Source of the DNA: Bacteroidetes bacterium HLUCCA01
GTDB lineage: Bacteria > Bacteroidota > Rhodothermia > Balneolales > HLUCCA01
Length of the DNA: 64,000 nucleotides
Direction: 5' to 3'
Assembly: GCA_001314545.1 (NCBI GenBank)
Contig: LIHN01000022.1
Span: 1-64,000 of the forward strand
In this document: positions 33,495-43,615 of the stretch, in pieces
How the letters are laid out: every line of letters begins with the position of its first letter
Numbering within the stretch: the stretch's first letter is position 1
The notes under the pieces: generated by a model
What the model saw: the letters and a program-made list of their open reading frames with translations, nothing else
Told to the model about the DNA's origin: nothing
The model's database searches: none
Made by a program: the position numbers and the translations under genes

Positions 33495-35228
33495 TTATAA
33501 GCGTTCCAGCAGGTATTCACGTGCTTCGTCCTGTTCCAGGGCACGTTGCCACCAAATCCTGGCCGACTCCTGGTTACCAAGTTTATCGTACACATCCCCC
33601 ATATGCTCCAAAATGGTAGCACTGTTGTCGCCCCCGTTTTGTATGGCCTCACTGATATGCTCATAGGCTTTCTGGTAGTTGCCTTTCTGAAAATAAATCC
33701 AGCCCAGCGTATCCTGGTAGGAAGCGTTTTCGGGTTCAATAGCCACAGCCCGCATGGCCATTTCATAGGCCTGTTCTATATTTTCATTACGGACGGACAT
33801 GAAATAGGCGTAATTGTTCAGGGCTGTGGAGTTGTCCGGATCCAGATCGATGGCCTGTTCATAGGCTTCTACGGCCTGAGGCCAGTTGTCAGCTCCCTGA
33901 TGGGTATCGCCCAGAACGCCCCAGACAACAGATTTGAAATCGGCACGTGCCGGAGTTTCGGTGGCCATCGTGAGCCATATCACGGCATTTTCATGGTCCT
34001 CATTCATAGAGTAGGCCACACCTGTGAAAAAACGGATGAAGGGATCTTCCGGCGACCAATACTCGGCATCTTCCGAAATTCCGATCAGTTCATCGAACAT
34101 ACTCTCATTATAATAAAGCTGGGTCAGTTGCTGCCAGGCCGCCTGGTTTTCCGGCATAAGCCGTACTGTTTCTTCCAGATGGGGTATCGCCGCCTGATTA
34201 TTACGCATCATCAGGTAAAAGTCGGCTGCCAGAGCCTGCGCTTCACCGTTTTCAGCATAGGTCTGAACATAGGCATCGATGATGGAGGCCGTACTTTCGC
34301 TGAGCAGCTCATTGGAGGGATCGCGCATATACTGCGATATCATGAACTGCAGCAGCTCGTTTTTAAGCTGCTCACCTACGAGGGGATCTTCCACAATCTC
34401 CCGGATGAATCGCGCGGCTTCATCCCACCGTCCTTGCTGAATGTAGACATCGGCGAGTGAAACCTTGATTTCACCGGATTCCACCCCATTCTCCACGGCA
34501 GTTTCAAAGACGGCAAGTGCCCCGTCAAGATCACCTTCTTCCAGGTAAATACTTCCAAGCAGCTGAATGATCTGCTCGTTGTCCCGCTCAAGTTCCAGCG
34601 CCTGTTCCAGCGCCTGAATACCGGTTTCGGGGTCGTCATTCATGGTGGCGTTCCGGTACATCTGAAACAGCAGCTGTACATCAGGACCGGTAACGGTCAT
34701 GATATGCTCCAGAACTTCAATGGAGCGGGTGTAATCACCAACTTCCGACAGGGTTCCGGCCAGGATTACCAGCAGATCAACATCATTGGGAAAATATCCT
34801 GCCGCCGTTTCCAGTACCTCAACGGCACTGCCTGATTGTCCGTCGCGCAGGAAAATTTCAGCCAATTTGATATGATACCACTTGTTGGATGGCTCAATGT
34901 CAATAGCTTCCTGCGCATAAAATACGGCATTGGTGTAGTCCATGAGTACCATATAGGCATCGGCCAGGGCAAAGTTTACCCCGGCGTCATCCGGTACCAG
35001 AATATATGCCATGGTCAGATGGTCCAGAGCTTCGTTGAAATCCTGCATTTCAAAGGCTGTAATACCTTCGATGTAATATGCTTTAGCCTGCGCCAGATCT
35101 TCGGCTGAATACTCAGGAATTTCCCGCGTAGAAACCGGAATAGCAGCATTGTCGCGCGATGCATTGCGGGATGAACTGCATGCCAGGGTTCCTATTACGA
35201 GTACGAGCGGTAAAAAATAACGAAGCAT
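33495..35228 (-). CDS. TPR-repeat lipoprotein
   Basis: The 577-residue product begins MLRYFLPLVLVIGTLACSSS, a lipoprotein signal with lipobox TLAC. An ATG 16 codons upstream lacks support. About twelve tetratricopeptide repeats fill the rest, recognisable by LAQAKAYYIEG, GVNFALADAYMVLMDYTNAVFYAQEAIDIEPSN, VEAYEQAIDLDPDNSTALNNYAYF and NASYQDTLGWIYFQKGNYQKAYEHISEAI. Such scaffolds organise protein complexes at the outer membrane. It is the first gene of a three-gene operon with DUF4292 and the EnvC-like protein. Confidence 0.85.
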   Translation of the reverse strand: MLRYFLPLVLVIGTLACSSSRNASRDNAAIPVSTREIPEYSAEDLAQAKAYYIEGITAFEMQDFNEALDHLTMAYILVPDDAGVNFALADAYMVLMDYTNAVFYAQEAIDIEPSNKWYHIKLAEIFLRDGQSGSAVEVLETAAGYFPNDVDLLVILAGTLSEVGDYTRSIEVLEHIMTVTGPDVQLLFQMYRNATMNDDPETGIQALEQALELERDNEQIIQLLGSIYLEEGDLDGALAVFETAVENGVESGEIKVSLADVYIQQGRWDEAARFIREIVEDPLVGEQLKNELLQFMISQYMRDPSNELLSESTASIIDAYVQTYAENGEAQALAADFYLMMRNNQAAIPHLEETVRLMPENQAAWQQLTQLYYNESMFDELIGISEDAEYWSPEDPFIRFFTGVAYSMNEDHENAVIWLTMATETPARADFKSVVWGVLGDTHQGADNWPQAVEAYEQAIDLDPDNSTALNNYAYFMSVRNENIEQAYEMAMRAVAIEPENASYQDTLGWIYFQKGNYQKAYEHISEAIQNGGDNSATILEHMGDVYDKLGNQESARIWWQRALEQDEAREYLLERL

Positions 35229-35410
35229 GAAAACACGTTTGATGTGGAGATTGTCCCGGGTGCCGGACATGGGCACTCAGGCAAGGTTGCCGGATAAAAG
35301 CAAGACTAACACGGCAAATTACAAAATTAACGTTAGAATGCGCACTTTAGCGCCCCGATTACCCATTTACTTCCTTTGAAAATGCATGAATCAGACCTAT
35401 TTTGCGGTAT

Positions 35411-35698
35411 ATGAGACAACCGGTATCCATAGGTGAGGCCCTGAAGAAATTCATTGACAAGTACCCGCATCGCCGGCAGCTAAAGCGTGGTATGATTATG
35501 TCACTTTGGGGTCCTATGGTGGGCAGTACTATCGCGGTTCAATGCCGCGACCTGCATTTCGAGGGCAGCCGGCTGGTGGTACACGTGGGGAACCCCGGCT
35601 GGAGGCAGGAATTACACATGCAGCGCTATTCCATTATGAAACGCCTTAACGCCGAGGTCAAGGAAGACATCATCAGCGAAATTATTGTCAGAGCCTGA
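35411..35698 (+). CDS. DUF721 (DciA-like) protein
   Basis: The 95-residue product from the ATG at 35411 carries the DUF721 core: ISIGEALKKFIDKY-type start, VWG-like LWGPMVG, then LVVHVGNPGWRQELHMQRYSIMKRLNAEVKEDIISEI. Some DUF721 proteins (DciA) load the replicative helicase, but short forms like this are less well studied. The stop codon TGA is followed directly by the ATG of the YbbR-like gene. Confidence 0.78.
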   Translation: MRQPVSIGEALKKFIDKYPHRRQLKRGMIMSLWGPMVGSTIAVQCRDLHFEGSRLVVHVGNPGWRQELHMQRYSIMKRLNAEVKEDIISEIIVRA

Positions 35699-36724
35699 AT
35701 GAAACCTGTACGCCAGCTATTGACCCAACTGACCGACTGGATCGGCTCCCGTGCCTGGCCGAGGCTCATTATTACGGCCAGAGACGACGAACAGGCCCCG
35801 ATTTCCAAGCGGGAGTCTATTCTGGTTTTTGCCGTTGCCTACGTCATTGCCGTAATATCCTGGCTGATGGTCAACCTCGACCGTGAATTTAACCTGGAAA
35901 TGGAGCTGCCGGTGCGCACGGTATCCATCGCCCCTGACAAAGCCCTGGTTTCATCGATTCCGACTTCGGTTACCGTCGGAATGAGCGGTCAGGGCTGGAA
36001 ACTGCTCAGTGTGTACAACAACCCTCCTGAAATCCCCCTCGATCTGGAGGATACACAGGTCAATATGTTCGAGCAGGTTCGCTCCCAGTTTTTGTCCGCC
36101 CAGGATGTCAATATTACCAAAGTTCAGCCCTCCATCCTCAATGTCAATCTGGATGAACGCATTGAACGCCGCGTACCCGTTGACCTTCGCATGGATTTGA
36201 CCCTCCGCCGGCAGTATGCTATGATCGGCGAGGTAGCCGTTACCCCCGACTCGGTTGATGTTACCGGGGCTCGCTCTCGTGTGGAGGGAATATCCCTGTG
36301 GCCAACACAGCTGGTTGAGCTGGAGGAAGTTCGTGAGCCTATTGATATGCAGGTAACCCTGGAACCCCCATCCCCTGTGGTTGAGGTCAGCCACAGCAAT
36401 GTACGTGTGCAGGCGCAAATATCAGAGTTTACGGAAGGTGAGCTCCGGGTGCCGGTGACCATAGCCGGCTTGCCGCCCGGTCGGAAAGTGACGTTCATGC
36501 CATCGACGGTGACCGTACGCTACTCCATTCCCATCGAAGAGTATGCACAGTCGCAGGAAGACATTCCCTTTAGTGTCTACGTGCCGTACAACCGCATCCG
36601 GCAGGATTCTACAGGTCTGGTTACTGTGATTACTGAAATAACGCCTTCAGGACTTAATGTGCGGCTTCGAGCTACCCAGCCCCGTTCAGTCGGCTATTTC
36701 GTGGTACTGGAAGAAGAAGAATAA
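35699..36724 (+). CDS. YbbR/CdaR-like membrane-anchored protein
   Basis: The 341-residue protein has one N-terminal membrane segment (about 41-60: ILVFAVAYVIAVISWLMVNL). It is followed by tandem YbbR-like beta domains (VRTVSIAPDKALVSSIPTSVTVGMSGQGW; VPVDLRMDLTLRRQYAMIGEVAVTPDSVDVTGARSRV). In Firmicutes CdaR regulates the diadenylate cyclase CdaA. Here no cdaA is adjacent, so the partner is unknown. It is directly coupled to the DUF721 gene. Confidence 0.75.
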   Translation: MKPVRQLLTQLTDWIGSRAWPRLIITARDDEQAPISKRESILVFAVAYVIAVISWLMVNLDREFNLEMELPVRTVSIAPDKALVSSIPTSVTVGMSGQGWKLLSVYNNPPEIPLDLEDTQVNMFEQVRSQFLSAQDVNITKVQPSILNVNLDERIERRVPVDLRMDLTLRRQYAMIGEVAVTPDSVDVTGARSRVEGISLWPTQLVELEEVREPIDMQVTLEPPSPVVEVSHSNVRVQAQISEFTEGELRVPVTIAGLPPGRKVTFMPSTVTVRYSIPIEEYAQSQEDIPFSVYVPYNRIRQDSTGLVTVITEITPSGLNVRLRATQPRSVGYFVVLEEEE

Positions 36725-36849
36725 CCTTCGCGTTGCTGCTGTTTTTCGGCACGGACTAAAGCAGGAATGACCCTATTGATCAGCCATGAGTGAGTCCGGA
36801 CCGACCGCCCACTTCTTCGTATTGATGCCACCAGGATGTATCCGCCCTA

Positions 36850-38085
36850 TTAGTCTGCCTCGGTGTATTCCGCCATGGCTTCTTCCACCGACCGTGTTCC
36901 GCCAACGAACCCGTTCAATTTCAGGATGACTTCGTCTACCAGTGCGTCCGGACAACTGGCACCGGAGGTAATAGCCACGGTAAGGGGTCGGGGATGCGCA
37001 GGAAGCCAGTCGGATGTATTTTCCACAACCTTTTCCCACTGATTGAAATGCCGGATTTGCTCCGGCGAGTCCATTTCAGCGGCATCGCGGATATGATAGG
37101 TGGGGAACTTGCCCTCCAGCAATTCCACAATATGCATGGTATTCGACGAATTATATCCTCCCACTACAATGGCCAGATCGGCGTCTTCGGCCAGCAGCCC
37201 CATGGTTGCACCCTGGTTTTCGTTGGTGGCATAGCACAGGGTGTCCGAGGTATCGGCAAAATGTTTTTCGATATCGGCCTCGCCAAATCGCTCAACAGCC
37301 GCTTCACGTAGAATTTCCATCACTTCCCGGGTTTCGCTGGCCAGCATGGTCGTCTGGTTAATCACTCCGAAACGTTGCAGGTCACGTACGGGATCGAATC
37401 CGGGGGTAGACTTATGCCCGAATACGTCCTGAAATTCAGCAACAGGTCGCCTGCCGGTCATGATATCTGCCAGGATGCGGGTTTCAGCGGGATTGTACAC
37501 CACCACAACGGGACTGTCCTGAGCGGCATGCGAGAACGTAGCCCGGGTTTCCTCGTGCTGATATTTGCCGTGTATAACCAGACTGTGCCCTTTTTTGCCC
37601 AATTTTGCACCACGATTCCAGACCTTCTCCACAAACGGGCAGGTGGTGTCGTACTGGTAGGGATTGATACCCACGGCTTCCAGCCGGCGCTGCATTTCAA
37701 CGGTAGTACCGAAAGCGGGCACAATGACAATGTCATCGGGTGTAAGCGAATCAACCGGGATGATTTCCGTACCGTCCGTTTCAAATAAAAACTTCACTCC
37801 GCGACGCAGCAGATCCTCGTTGACTGTGGGATTATGAATCATTTCACTGAGCAGGAAAATGCGCTTGCCTTCGTTTTGTTCAACGGCACGGTAGGCAATA
37901 TCGATGGCATTCTGAACCCCGTAGCAAAACCCGAAATGCCGCGGAATCAAATAGCGGACGGACCCGAAATCCAGCACCGAGGGCGTCAGGTCTTTCTTGC
38001 GGGGATCCAGTATCTGCCGCGATTCCTTCACCGTGCGGATGATGGGCGACTGATACATTAGCGGGATGTCGAATTGTTTGGGCAT
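36850..38085 (-). CDS. ispH: 4-hydroxy-3-methylbut-2-enyl diphosphate reductase
   Basis: This enzyme is the last step of the MEP isoprenoid pathway, making IPP and DMAPP with a [4Fe-4S] cluster. The 411 residues include the three cluster cysteines (FGFCYGV, DTTCPFVEKVW, SGASCPDALV), the substrate segment GKYQHEETRATFSH and VGGYNSSNTMHI. The protein is longer than the 310-residue E. coli form, as in cyanobacterial and many Bacteroidota-type enzymes. It stands alone between the YbbR-like gene and smc. Confidence 0.95.
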   Translation of the reverse strand: MPKQFDIPLMYQSPIIRTVKESRQILDPRKKDLTPSVLDFGSVRYLIPRHFGFCYGVQNAIDIAYRAVEQNEGKRIFLLSEMIHNPTVNEDLLRRGVKFLFETDGTEIIPVDSLTPDDIVIVPAFGTTVEMQRRLEAVGINPYQYDTTCPFVEKVWNRGAKLGKKGHSLVIHGKYQHEETRATFSHAAQDSPVVVVYNPAETRILADIMTGRRPVAEFQDVFGHKSTPGFDPVRDLQRFGVINQTTMLASETREVMEILREAAVERFGEADIEKHFADTSDTLCYATNENQGATMGLLAEDADLAIVVGGYNSSNTMHIVELLEGKFPTYHIRDAAEMDSPEQIRHFNQWEKVVENTSDWLPAHPRPLTVAITSGASCPDALVDEVILKLNGFVGGTRSVEEAMAEYTEAD

Positions 38086-38267
38086 CGTTGTTCGTGGTGT
38101 GTGCGGGAGTTGGTGTGGGGCTGGGCTGCGTCTTGCAGCAGCTACCCGGCCCGGATGCTAACCGTTTGTACGGCACTATCATGAACCGTTATTCAGCGGA
38201 TTGCGTTCAAACTCGTATACGTTATGAGCTGTGCGGATTGGATGTACATCGGAACCGAACCTTGTGT

Positions 38268-41200
38268 TTAAACCGGAGCGTCTTCCATCTTCACGGCTAC
38301 CAGTTTGCTGACCCCGGTCTCGGGCATGGTCACGCCATAGAGCACTTCCGATTTCTCCATGGTGTTTTTGTTATGCGTAATGATGATGAACTGGGTGTCT
38401 TTGCTGAACTTTTTGATCATCGTGGTAAACCGCCCCACATTGGCATCGTCCAGCGGAGCATCCACCTCATCCAGAATACAAAACGGCGAGGGTTTGACCA
38501 GATAAATGGCAAACAGCAGGGCAATAGCGGTCAGTGTTTTCTCCCCGCCGGAGAGCTGTTCAATATTGCTGGGACGTTTGCCCCGGGGATTGGCTACGAT
38601 ATGAATTTTACGGTCGAGGGGGTCTTCGGCGTTGTCATCCAGAATAAGGTCGCAATGATCGTTCTCATCAAAAAGGGTGTGGAACACGGTCCGGAAATTG
38701 GTACGGATTTCATCGAAGGTTTCCGTGAAACGCTTGTTCGCTGTATCGTTGATTTCGGCGATGGTCTGACGCAGCTTGGTTTCCGCCTCGTTGAGATCAT
38801 GCATCTGCGATTCAAACGTATCCAGTCGGGTCTTCTCTTCTTCGTATTCCTCAATGGCCAGCTTGTTGACCTCTCCGATGTTCTTTAACCGCTCCCGCAG
38901 CATTTTGATGGTTTCCTTCACCGCGGCAGGTTCGGTGTCCTCAGGCATAGGTTCGTCAACCTGCTCCATAAGCAGGCCGTAGGTTTCCCAGACATGATCT
39001 GCGATGGACTTAAGCTGCATGTCAAACCGCTCCCGGGCCATGCTCAGATGGTGCACCAGATCCGTGTTGATCTCGCGTTTCCGGCGTACCTCGCGCAGCT
39101 CTTCTTCGGTTTCATTGATTCGGCCCCGCTGCCGGGCTGCACGCTCTTCGGCCTCATTCAGAGCCTGGTCGGCTTCAGTTTTGTTACGGCGCAGTTCTTC
39201 CAGCGCAACGCTGAGTGAGGCAATCTGCTCCTTGTAGCTGAGAATCCGGTCTTTGGCTTCACGGGCGCTGGTTGCTCTGGACTCCAGGCGTTTTTTAATA
39301 CCTGCGATGCCGGCGTTGGAACGCTCCACATCAATGCGCAGGTTATCGACCGTGTTGCGGGCCTGCTGTTCCTCCAGCCGGGTTTCAGCCTGCCGTGACT
39401 GCAGCCGCTGCAGGTTGTCTTCCTTCTGCCGGAGGTCGGCCCGGAGACGATGCTGTGTATCCAGAACCTGCTCGAGTTTGTCTTCCAGAGCTACCGCTTC
39501 GGGTTCGAGTTCCTCCAGCTCGCTTTGGGTAGCGGTGCTGGCTTCCAGGATTCGTTTTTTACGTTCCTGTACCTCGACAATATTTTTTTCATACACGTGT
39601 TTTCGTGCCTGAAACTGGTTTCGCTCGTTTTCCAGCCTGCGATGCTGCTGTCCGGCTTCGCGAACCCGGTTCGATAATGCTTCAACGGGAATCTGACTGC
39701 GTGTATGACTGACTCCGGCCAGTTCCTCACCCAGGGCCTCTTGCTGCACTTCCAGGGAGTCAACCTGCTGTGTCAGTCGCTCAATACGGTCTTTGAGCCC
39801 CACACGCAGTCCCTCGTTTTTATGGGTACTCCCACCTTTGATGAAACGGCTGGCGGAGACCACTTCACCCTGGCGGGTAACGCCCGCTCCGCCGGTTTCC
39901 CGGACGCCCTGAACGGCCTGTTGTACGGTCTCATACACCCTTACTTCCCCCAGTAACAGATTCCGCAAGGGTTCGAATTTCGGCGCACACCGAACCTCCC
40001 ATGCCAGGCTGCCATCGGCGGCTGCAATATCCGAGCCCGACAACAATTCCATCGCAATAATGGTCACCTTGCCTTTCTGTTGCTGCCGAAGCATCCCAAA
40101 CGCTTTTTCAGCGTCACCCAGGCTATCCATTACCACAAAATTTACCGCATCACCCAGTACAGCTTCCAGGGCTACCGAAAGGTCCTCCGGAGCAGAAAAC
40201 AGCTCAGAAAGCAGGTCGAACCGGGTGAATTCCCGCAGGTGCTGACGCAGGAACCGTACGGCTGAGGGGAAGGCCTCATCGGAGTCGGCGATACCCTGCA
40301 GCAGGGTTATTTCGGCACGAAGTGCTTCATGGCGTGATCGCAGCTCCCGCTGGCGGTCTTTGAGCTGGTTTTCCTGGTCGGTAAGTCGTTCACGTTCCCT
40401 GAGCGCTTCCTCGTAACGGGCCTCGGCCAGCGCGTGCGCCTCGAGCGACTGTTCAAGATCGAAGCGAAGGCGATCTTCTTCCCGGGTGAACTGCTCCACA
40501 TCAGCCAGCTGCCCCTGAAGCTGCCGGTCGATTCGCTGCATATCTTCCTGGTAACCCTCCAGCTTGCTTTCAAAGCGTACCCGTTTATTCTGCAGGGCCT
40601 GAAGCGCTGCGTTGCTGTCACGGTACTGTAGATTGACCTGCTCGAGCTGCTGCCGGATAGAGGCAACCTCTTCACGGGCTTCGGTTACCCCTTCACCGGC
40701 GGCTTCCATTTTCGCTACAGCCTGTTCCAGGTCGACCGCGGCGCGGGTAATCTGGTTTTCCGATCGGGTTATCTGCTGGCGGAATTCTTTTATTTCTTCC
40801 TCGCTTATGATAACGTCACGCTCATACTGATCAATGACGTTCTGCTCAGCCGTAATTTTTTCCTGGTCGATGGTAACTGTAGTCTCTGCATCACGAATTT
40901 CGCCGGCAATGCGGCCTGCATTGCGCATGGCCTCGGCCTGCTCGGTTTCCCGTTGTGCGAGGGTGTCACGGGCAGTGAGCAGCTGGGTTTCCAGGGTATC
41001 CAGCGTGCGGGTGAGCTCTTCTTTTTCTTTGTCGGCGTTGACAATACGTTCCATCAGCGGACCCAGCTCGGCCTGGATGGTCCGGTATTCATGCCCGGCC
41101 AGGGCCTTGTCCAGTTTGTGCAGATCTTCTTCGTATTGTTTTGCCCGCTGGGCCCGGCCTGCCTGAATCTGCAGCGACTTTACCTTTTTTCGGATCTCCA

Positions 41201-41786
41201 CCAGGATGTCTTCGATGCGGAGCATGTCCGTACGCGTTTCCTCCAGCTTGCGCATGGTCTGCTTGCGTTTCTCTTTGTACTTGGTGACTCCGGCGGCTTC
41301 TTCGAAGAGTTTTCTGCGGTCGTTGTTTTTATCGGCCAGAATTTCTTCCACCATTTTCAGCTCAATGACGGAGTAGGCGTTGGATCCCATGCCGGTATCC
41401 ATAAACAATTCCACAATATCTTTCAGGCGGCATGGTACACGGTTGAGCAGGTATTCGCTCTCGCCGGATCGGTACAGTCGGCGTGTGATGGTTATATCCC
41501 GGAATTCGGAAGGAAGGATCCCTTTGTTGTTTTCAATGGTGATGGAAACCTCGGCAAGTCCCTGTGCTTTTTTGGTGGCCGTACCGTTGAAAATAACGTT
41601 GGTCATGGCGCTGGATCGCAGCAGAGACGGTCGTTGTTCGCCCAGGGCCCAGCGCAGCGCGTCTACAATGTTGGACTTCCCGCATCCGTTAGGACCCACA
41701 ATAGCCGTAATCCCGCTGCCGAAAGACACCGTGGTCTTCTGCGCGAAGCTCTTGAAACCGTGTAATTCAAGTTCAGCGAGATACAA
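38268..41786 (-). CDS. smc: Chromosome segregation SMC protein
   Basis: Smc forms the ring ATPase of bacterial condensin with ScpA and ScpB. The 1172 residues show the Walker A site GPNGCGKSNIVDALRW (about 32-47) and a first coiled coil. The hinge is about 510-650 (LSVALEAVLGDAVNFVV, GAGVTRQGEVVSASRFIKGG). A second coiled coil leads to the ABC signature LSGGEKTLTAIALLFAIYL, followed by Walker B FCILDEVDAPLDDANV. The length fits. It lies downstream of frr on the same strand with a 125-base gap. Confidence 0.97.
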   Translation of the reverse strand: MYLAELELHGFKSFAQKTTVSFGSGITAIVGPNGCGKSNIVDALRWALGEQRPSLLRSSAMTNVIFNGTATKKAQGLAEVSITIENNKGILPSEFRDITITRRLYRSGESEYLLNRVPCRLKDIVELFMDTGMGSNAYSVIELKMVEEILADKNNDRRKLFEEAAGVTKYKEKRKQTMRKLEETRTDMLRIEDILVEIRKKVKSLQIQAGRAQRAKQYEEDLHKLDKALAGHEYRTIQAELGPLMERIVNADKEKEELTRTLDTLETQLLTARDTLAQRETEQAEAMRNAGRIAGEIRDAETTVTIDQEKITAEQNVIDQYERDVIISEEEIKEFRQQITRSENQITRAAVDLEQAVAKMEAAGEGVTEAREEVASIRQQLEQVNLQYRDSNAALQALQNKRVRFESKLEGYQEDMQRIDRQLQGQLADVEQFTREEDRLRFDLEQSLEAHALAEARYEEALRERERLTDQENQLKDRQRELRSRHEALRAEITLLQGIADSDEAFPSAVRFLRQHLREFTRFDLLSELFSAPEDLSVALEAVLGDAVNFVVMDSLGDAEKAFGMLRQQQKGKVTIIAMELLSGSDIAAADGSLAWEVRCAPKFEPLRNLLLGEVRVYETVQQAVQGVRETGGAGVTRQGEVVSASRFIKGGSTHKNEGLRVGLKDRIERLTQQVDSLEVQQEALGEELAGVSHTRSQIPVEALSNRVREAGQQHRRLENERNQFQARKHVYEKNIVEVQERKKRILEASTATQSELEELEPEAVALEDKLEQVLDTQHRLRADLRQKEDNLQRLQSRQAETRLEEQQARNTVDNLRIDVERSNAGIAGIKKRLESRATSAREAKDRILSYKEQIASLSVALEELRRNKTEADQALNEAEERAARQRGRINETEEELREVRRKREINTDLVHHLSMARERFDMQLKSIADHVWETYGLLMEQVDEPMPEDTEPAAVKETIKMLRERLKNIGEVNKLAIEEYEEEKTRLDTFESQMHDLNEAETKLRQTIAEINDTANKRFTETFDEIRTNFRTVFHTLFDENDHCDLILDDNAEDPLDRKIHIVANPRGKRPSNIEQLSGGEKTLTAIALLFAIYLVKPSPFCILDEVDAPLDDANVGRFTTMIKKFSKDTQFIIITHNKNTMEKSEVLYGVTMPETGVSKLVAVKMEDAPV

Positions 41787-41911
41787 GGGTAGCGGGTATT
41801 TCGGAGTTGATGGCCCGGGACAGCCGAATCGCCGGGCCGGCTGGAGAAAGAGCGGGGCAGGAAGCCGGCATCGGTATAGTCCCGACGTTCCGCTTCCTGG
41901 TGTTAATGCGA

Positions 41912-42478
41912 CTAAACGGTGAGGATATCCTGCTCTTTATGCTTGAGGGCCTCGTCTACGGCTGCGATGTGCTTGTCGGTATGCTTCTGGATAATTTCTT
42001 CGCCTTCAAACCGGGAGTCTTCGGGCAGGGAATCGTCCTTTACTTTCTTTTTGATGGCATCATTGGCGTTGCGACGGGAGTTGCGGATACTGACGCGGGC
42101 TTTTTCGGCAACATCGCGGGTAACCTTAACCAGTTCCTGCCGACGTTCTTCCGAAAGGATTGGCAGAGGAATACGGATCACGTTTCCGTCGTTGGAAGGA
42201 TTCAGCCCCAGTCCGGAAGAAAGAATACCTTTCTCAATGAGGGGGATGGTAGATTTATCCCAGGGCTGGACAACCAGCAGCCGGGCTTCCGGAGCGGTGA
42301 TGGATGCCATTTGTGTGAGCGGGGTGGAGGTGCCGTAGTAATCCAGTCGGATACCTTCCAGCAGGGCCGGACTGGCTTTTCCGGCACGGATATGGGAAAA
42401 TTCCCGTTTCAGGAATTCAACGGCCTCATCCATTTCCATTTCAGCCGTTTCAATAATGTCGTTTAGTTCTTCTACCAT
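41912..42478 (-). CDS. frr: Ribosome recycling factor
   Basis: RRF splits post-termination ribosomes together with EF-G. The protein has 188 residues from the ATG at 42478 (MVEELNDIIETAEMEM); an ATG six codons upstream adds a non-conserved start. Signatures are EFSHIRAGKASPALLEGIRLDYYG, TPLTQMASITAPEARLLVVQPWD and PLPILSEERRQELVKVTRDVAEKARVSIRNSRRNAN. It sits between smc and pyrH in the classical pyrH-frr order. Confidence 0.97.
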   Translation of the reverse strand: MVEELNDIIETAEMEMDEAVEFLKREFSHIRAGKASPALLEGIRLDYYGTSTPLTQMASITAPEARLLVVQPWDKSTIPLIEKGILSSGLGLNPSNDGNVIRIPLPILSEERRQELVKVTRDVAEKARVSIRNSRRNANDAIKKKVKDDSLPEDSRFEGEEIIQKHTDKHIAAVDEALKHKEQDILTV

Positions 42479-42647
42479 AGTCGTTGGGTAATTCACATCC
42501 GGTTAATCAGCCGGAAATCATCTCCGGCTGCTGTTCAATTAATCAATTTACACAATACCGCAGACATCAAAAAGTTTTACCGGGATCCGTCGGCGTATCA
42601 GCCCGGACCGCTAAGCTACAGGCCAGTTTGATCTGCCGGAAATCTGC

Positions 42648-42792
42648 CGGGATGTCAGCACGCATGGGGTGGTCGACTGCCTACCAGGTAATCGGGATGC
42701 CAGCAGATACCGGGGGGGGTGCTAATGCCAGGTAAACGGGATGCCAGCAGATATCGGGAGGTTGGCAGCCTACCAGGTAACCAGGGTGCCAA
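42648..42792. repeat. Tandem duplications of the pyrH 3' end, about 44-bp period
   Basis: A unit containing CCAGGTAANCGGGATGCCAGC recurs three times: GGTAA lies at 42687, 42731 and 42776. A partial fourth copy CGGGATGTCAGCA is near 42650. The copy at 42768-42792 holds the pyrH stop codon (42770-42772) and the codons for TLVTW. The others are non-coding duplicates downstream of it. Confidence 0.8.
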
Positions 42793-43480
42793 CGGTTTCC
42801 TTCAGTGCCACTTTCATAAGGTTGCCCGGCTTGTTCATATCAAAGACGATGATAGGGGTAGCGTTATCCCGGCAGAGGGTGAATGCAGTCAGGTCCATGA
42901 CCGAAAGTCGTCTTTTGAGCACCTCGTCACCGGTTATGGTATCAAACTTAATGGCATCGGCGTGTTTTTCCGGGTCCTTGTCATAGATACCGTCAACCCG
43001 GGTTCCTTTCAGGATGACATCGGCTTCAATTTCGATAGCGCGCAGCGATGCGGCGGTGTCGGTTGTGAAGTAGGGGTTACCGGTACCGGCTCCGAAAATA
43101 ACTACGCGACCTTTTTCCAGGTGACGGATGGCCCGGCGGCGGATGAACGGTTCGGCAACCTGTTCCATATGAATGGCCGACTGCAGGCGGGTGTGTACTC
43201 CTTTTTGTTCAAGGGCGTCTTGCAAGGCCATGGAATTAATCAGCGTGGCCATCATTCCCATGTAGTCGGCCTGAACGCGATCCATACCCTGGGTAGCGCC
43301 TTTAACACCACGGAAGATGTTGCCTCCGCCTATTACGATGGCAATTTCTATGCCTTTTTCGGCAACGGCCTTGATTTCATCGGCGTACTGTTTGAGGATG
43401 TTGCCATCAATGCCATGACCTTGTTCGCCGAGCAGGGCTTCGCCGCTGAGTTTGAGAAGTAATCGTTTATAGGTTGCCAT
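42770..43480 (-). CDS. pyrH: UMP kinase
   Basis: PyrH phosphorylates UMP to UDP in pyrimidine nucleotide synthesis. The protein has 236 residues from the ATG at 43480 ([16 protein letters not shown]); an in-frame ATG at 43570 would add a tail and overlap the tsf terminator. Signatures are [54 protein letters not shown] and [17 protein letters not shown]. The C-terminal codons lie in a 44-bp repeat. The usual frr neighbour follows. Confidence 0.97.
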   Translation of the reverse strand: MATYKRLLLKLSGEALLGEQGHGIDGNILKQYADEIKAVAEKGIEIAIVIGGGNIFRGVKGATQGMDRVQADYMGMMATLINSMALQDALEQKGVHTRLQSAIHMEQVAEPFIRRRAIRHLEKGRVVIFGAGTGNPYFTTDTAASLRAIEIEADVILKGTRVDGIYDKDPEKHADAIKFDTITGDEVLKRRLSVMDLTAFTLCRDNATPIIVFDMNKPGNLMKVALKETVGTLVTW

Positions 43481-43572
43481 AACGGATGAATTGGGGTTGA
43501 AGCGGATGGATAAAGGGTGCTGTGCCGGATAAAGTACGCAGATGCACACTGAATCCGGAAAAAAGCGCAAAA

Positions 43573-43596
43573 AAAAGGCTACCGAAGTAGCCTTTT
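43573..43596 (-). terminator. Terminator after tsf with UUCG loop
   Basis: AAAAGGCTAC (43573-43582) and GTAGCCTTTT (43587-43596) pair perfectly. The loop reads TTCG on the minus strand, an extra-stable tetraloop, and the stem is followed by eight T. It ends the rpsB-tsf unit before pyrH. Confidence 0.88.
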
Positions 43597-43615
43597 AAAA
43601 GTGCATCAATGCGAA

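Noticed and set aside
38088-38888. 266-residue open frame on the plus strand
   Set aside because: Mostly antisense to the start of the well-conserved smc C-terminal ATPase region.
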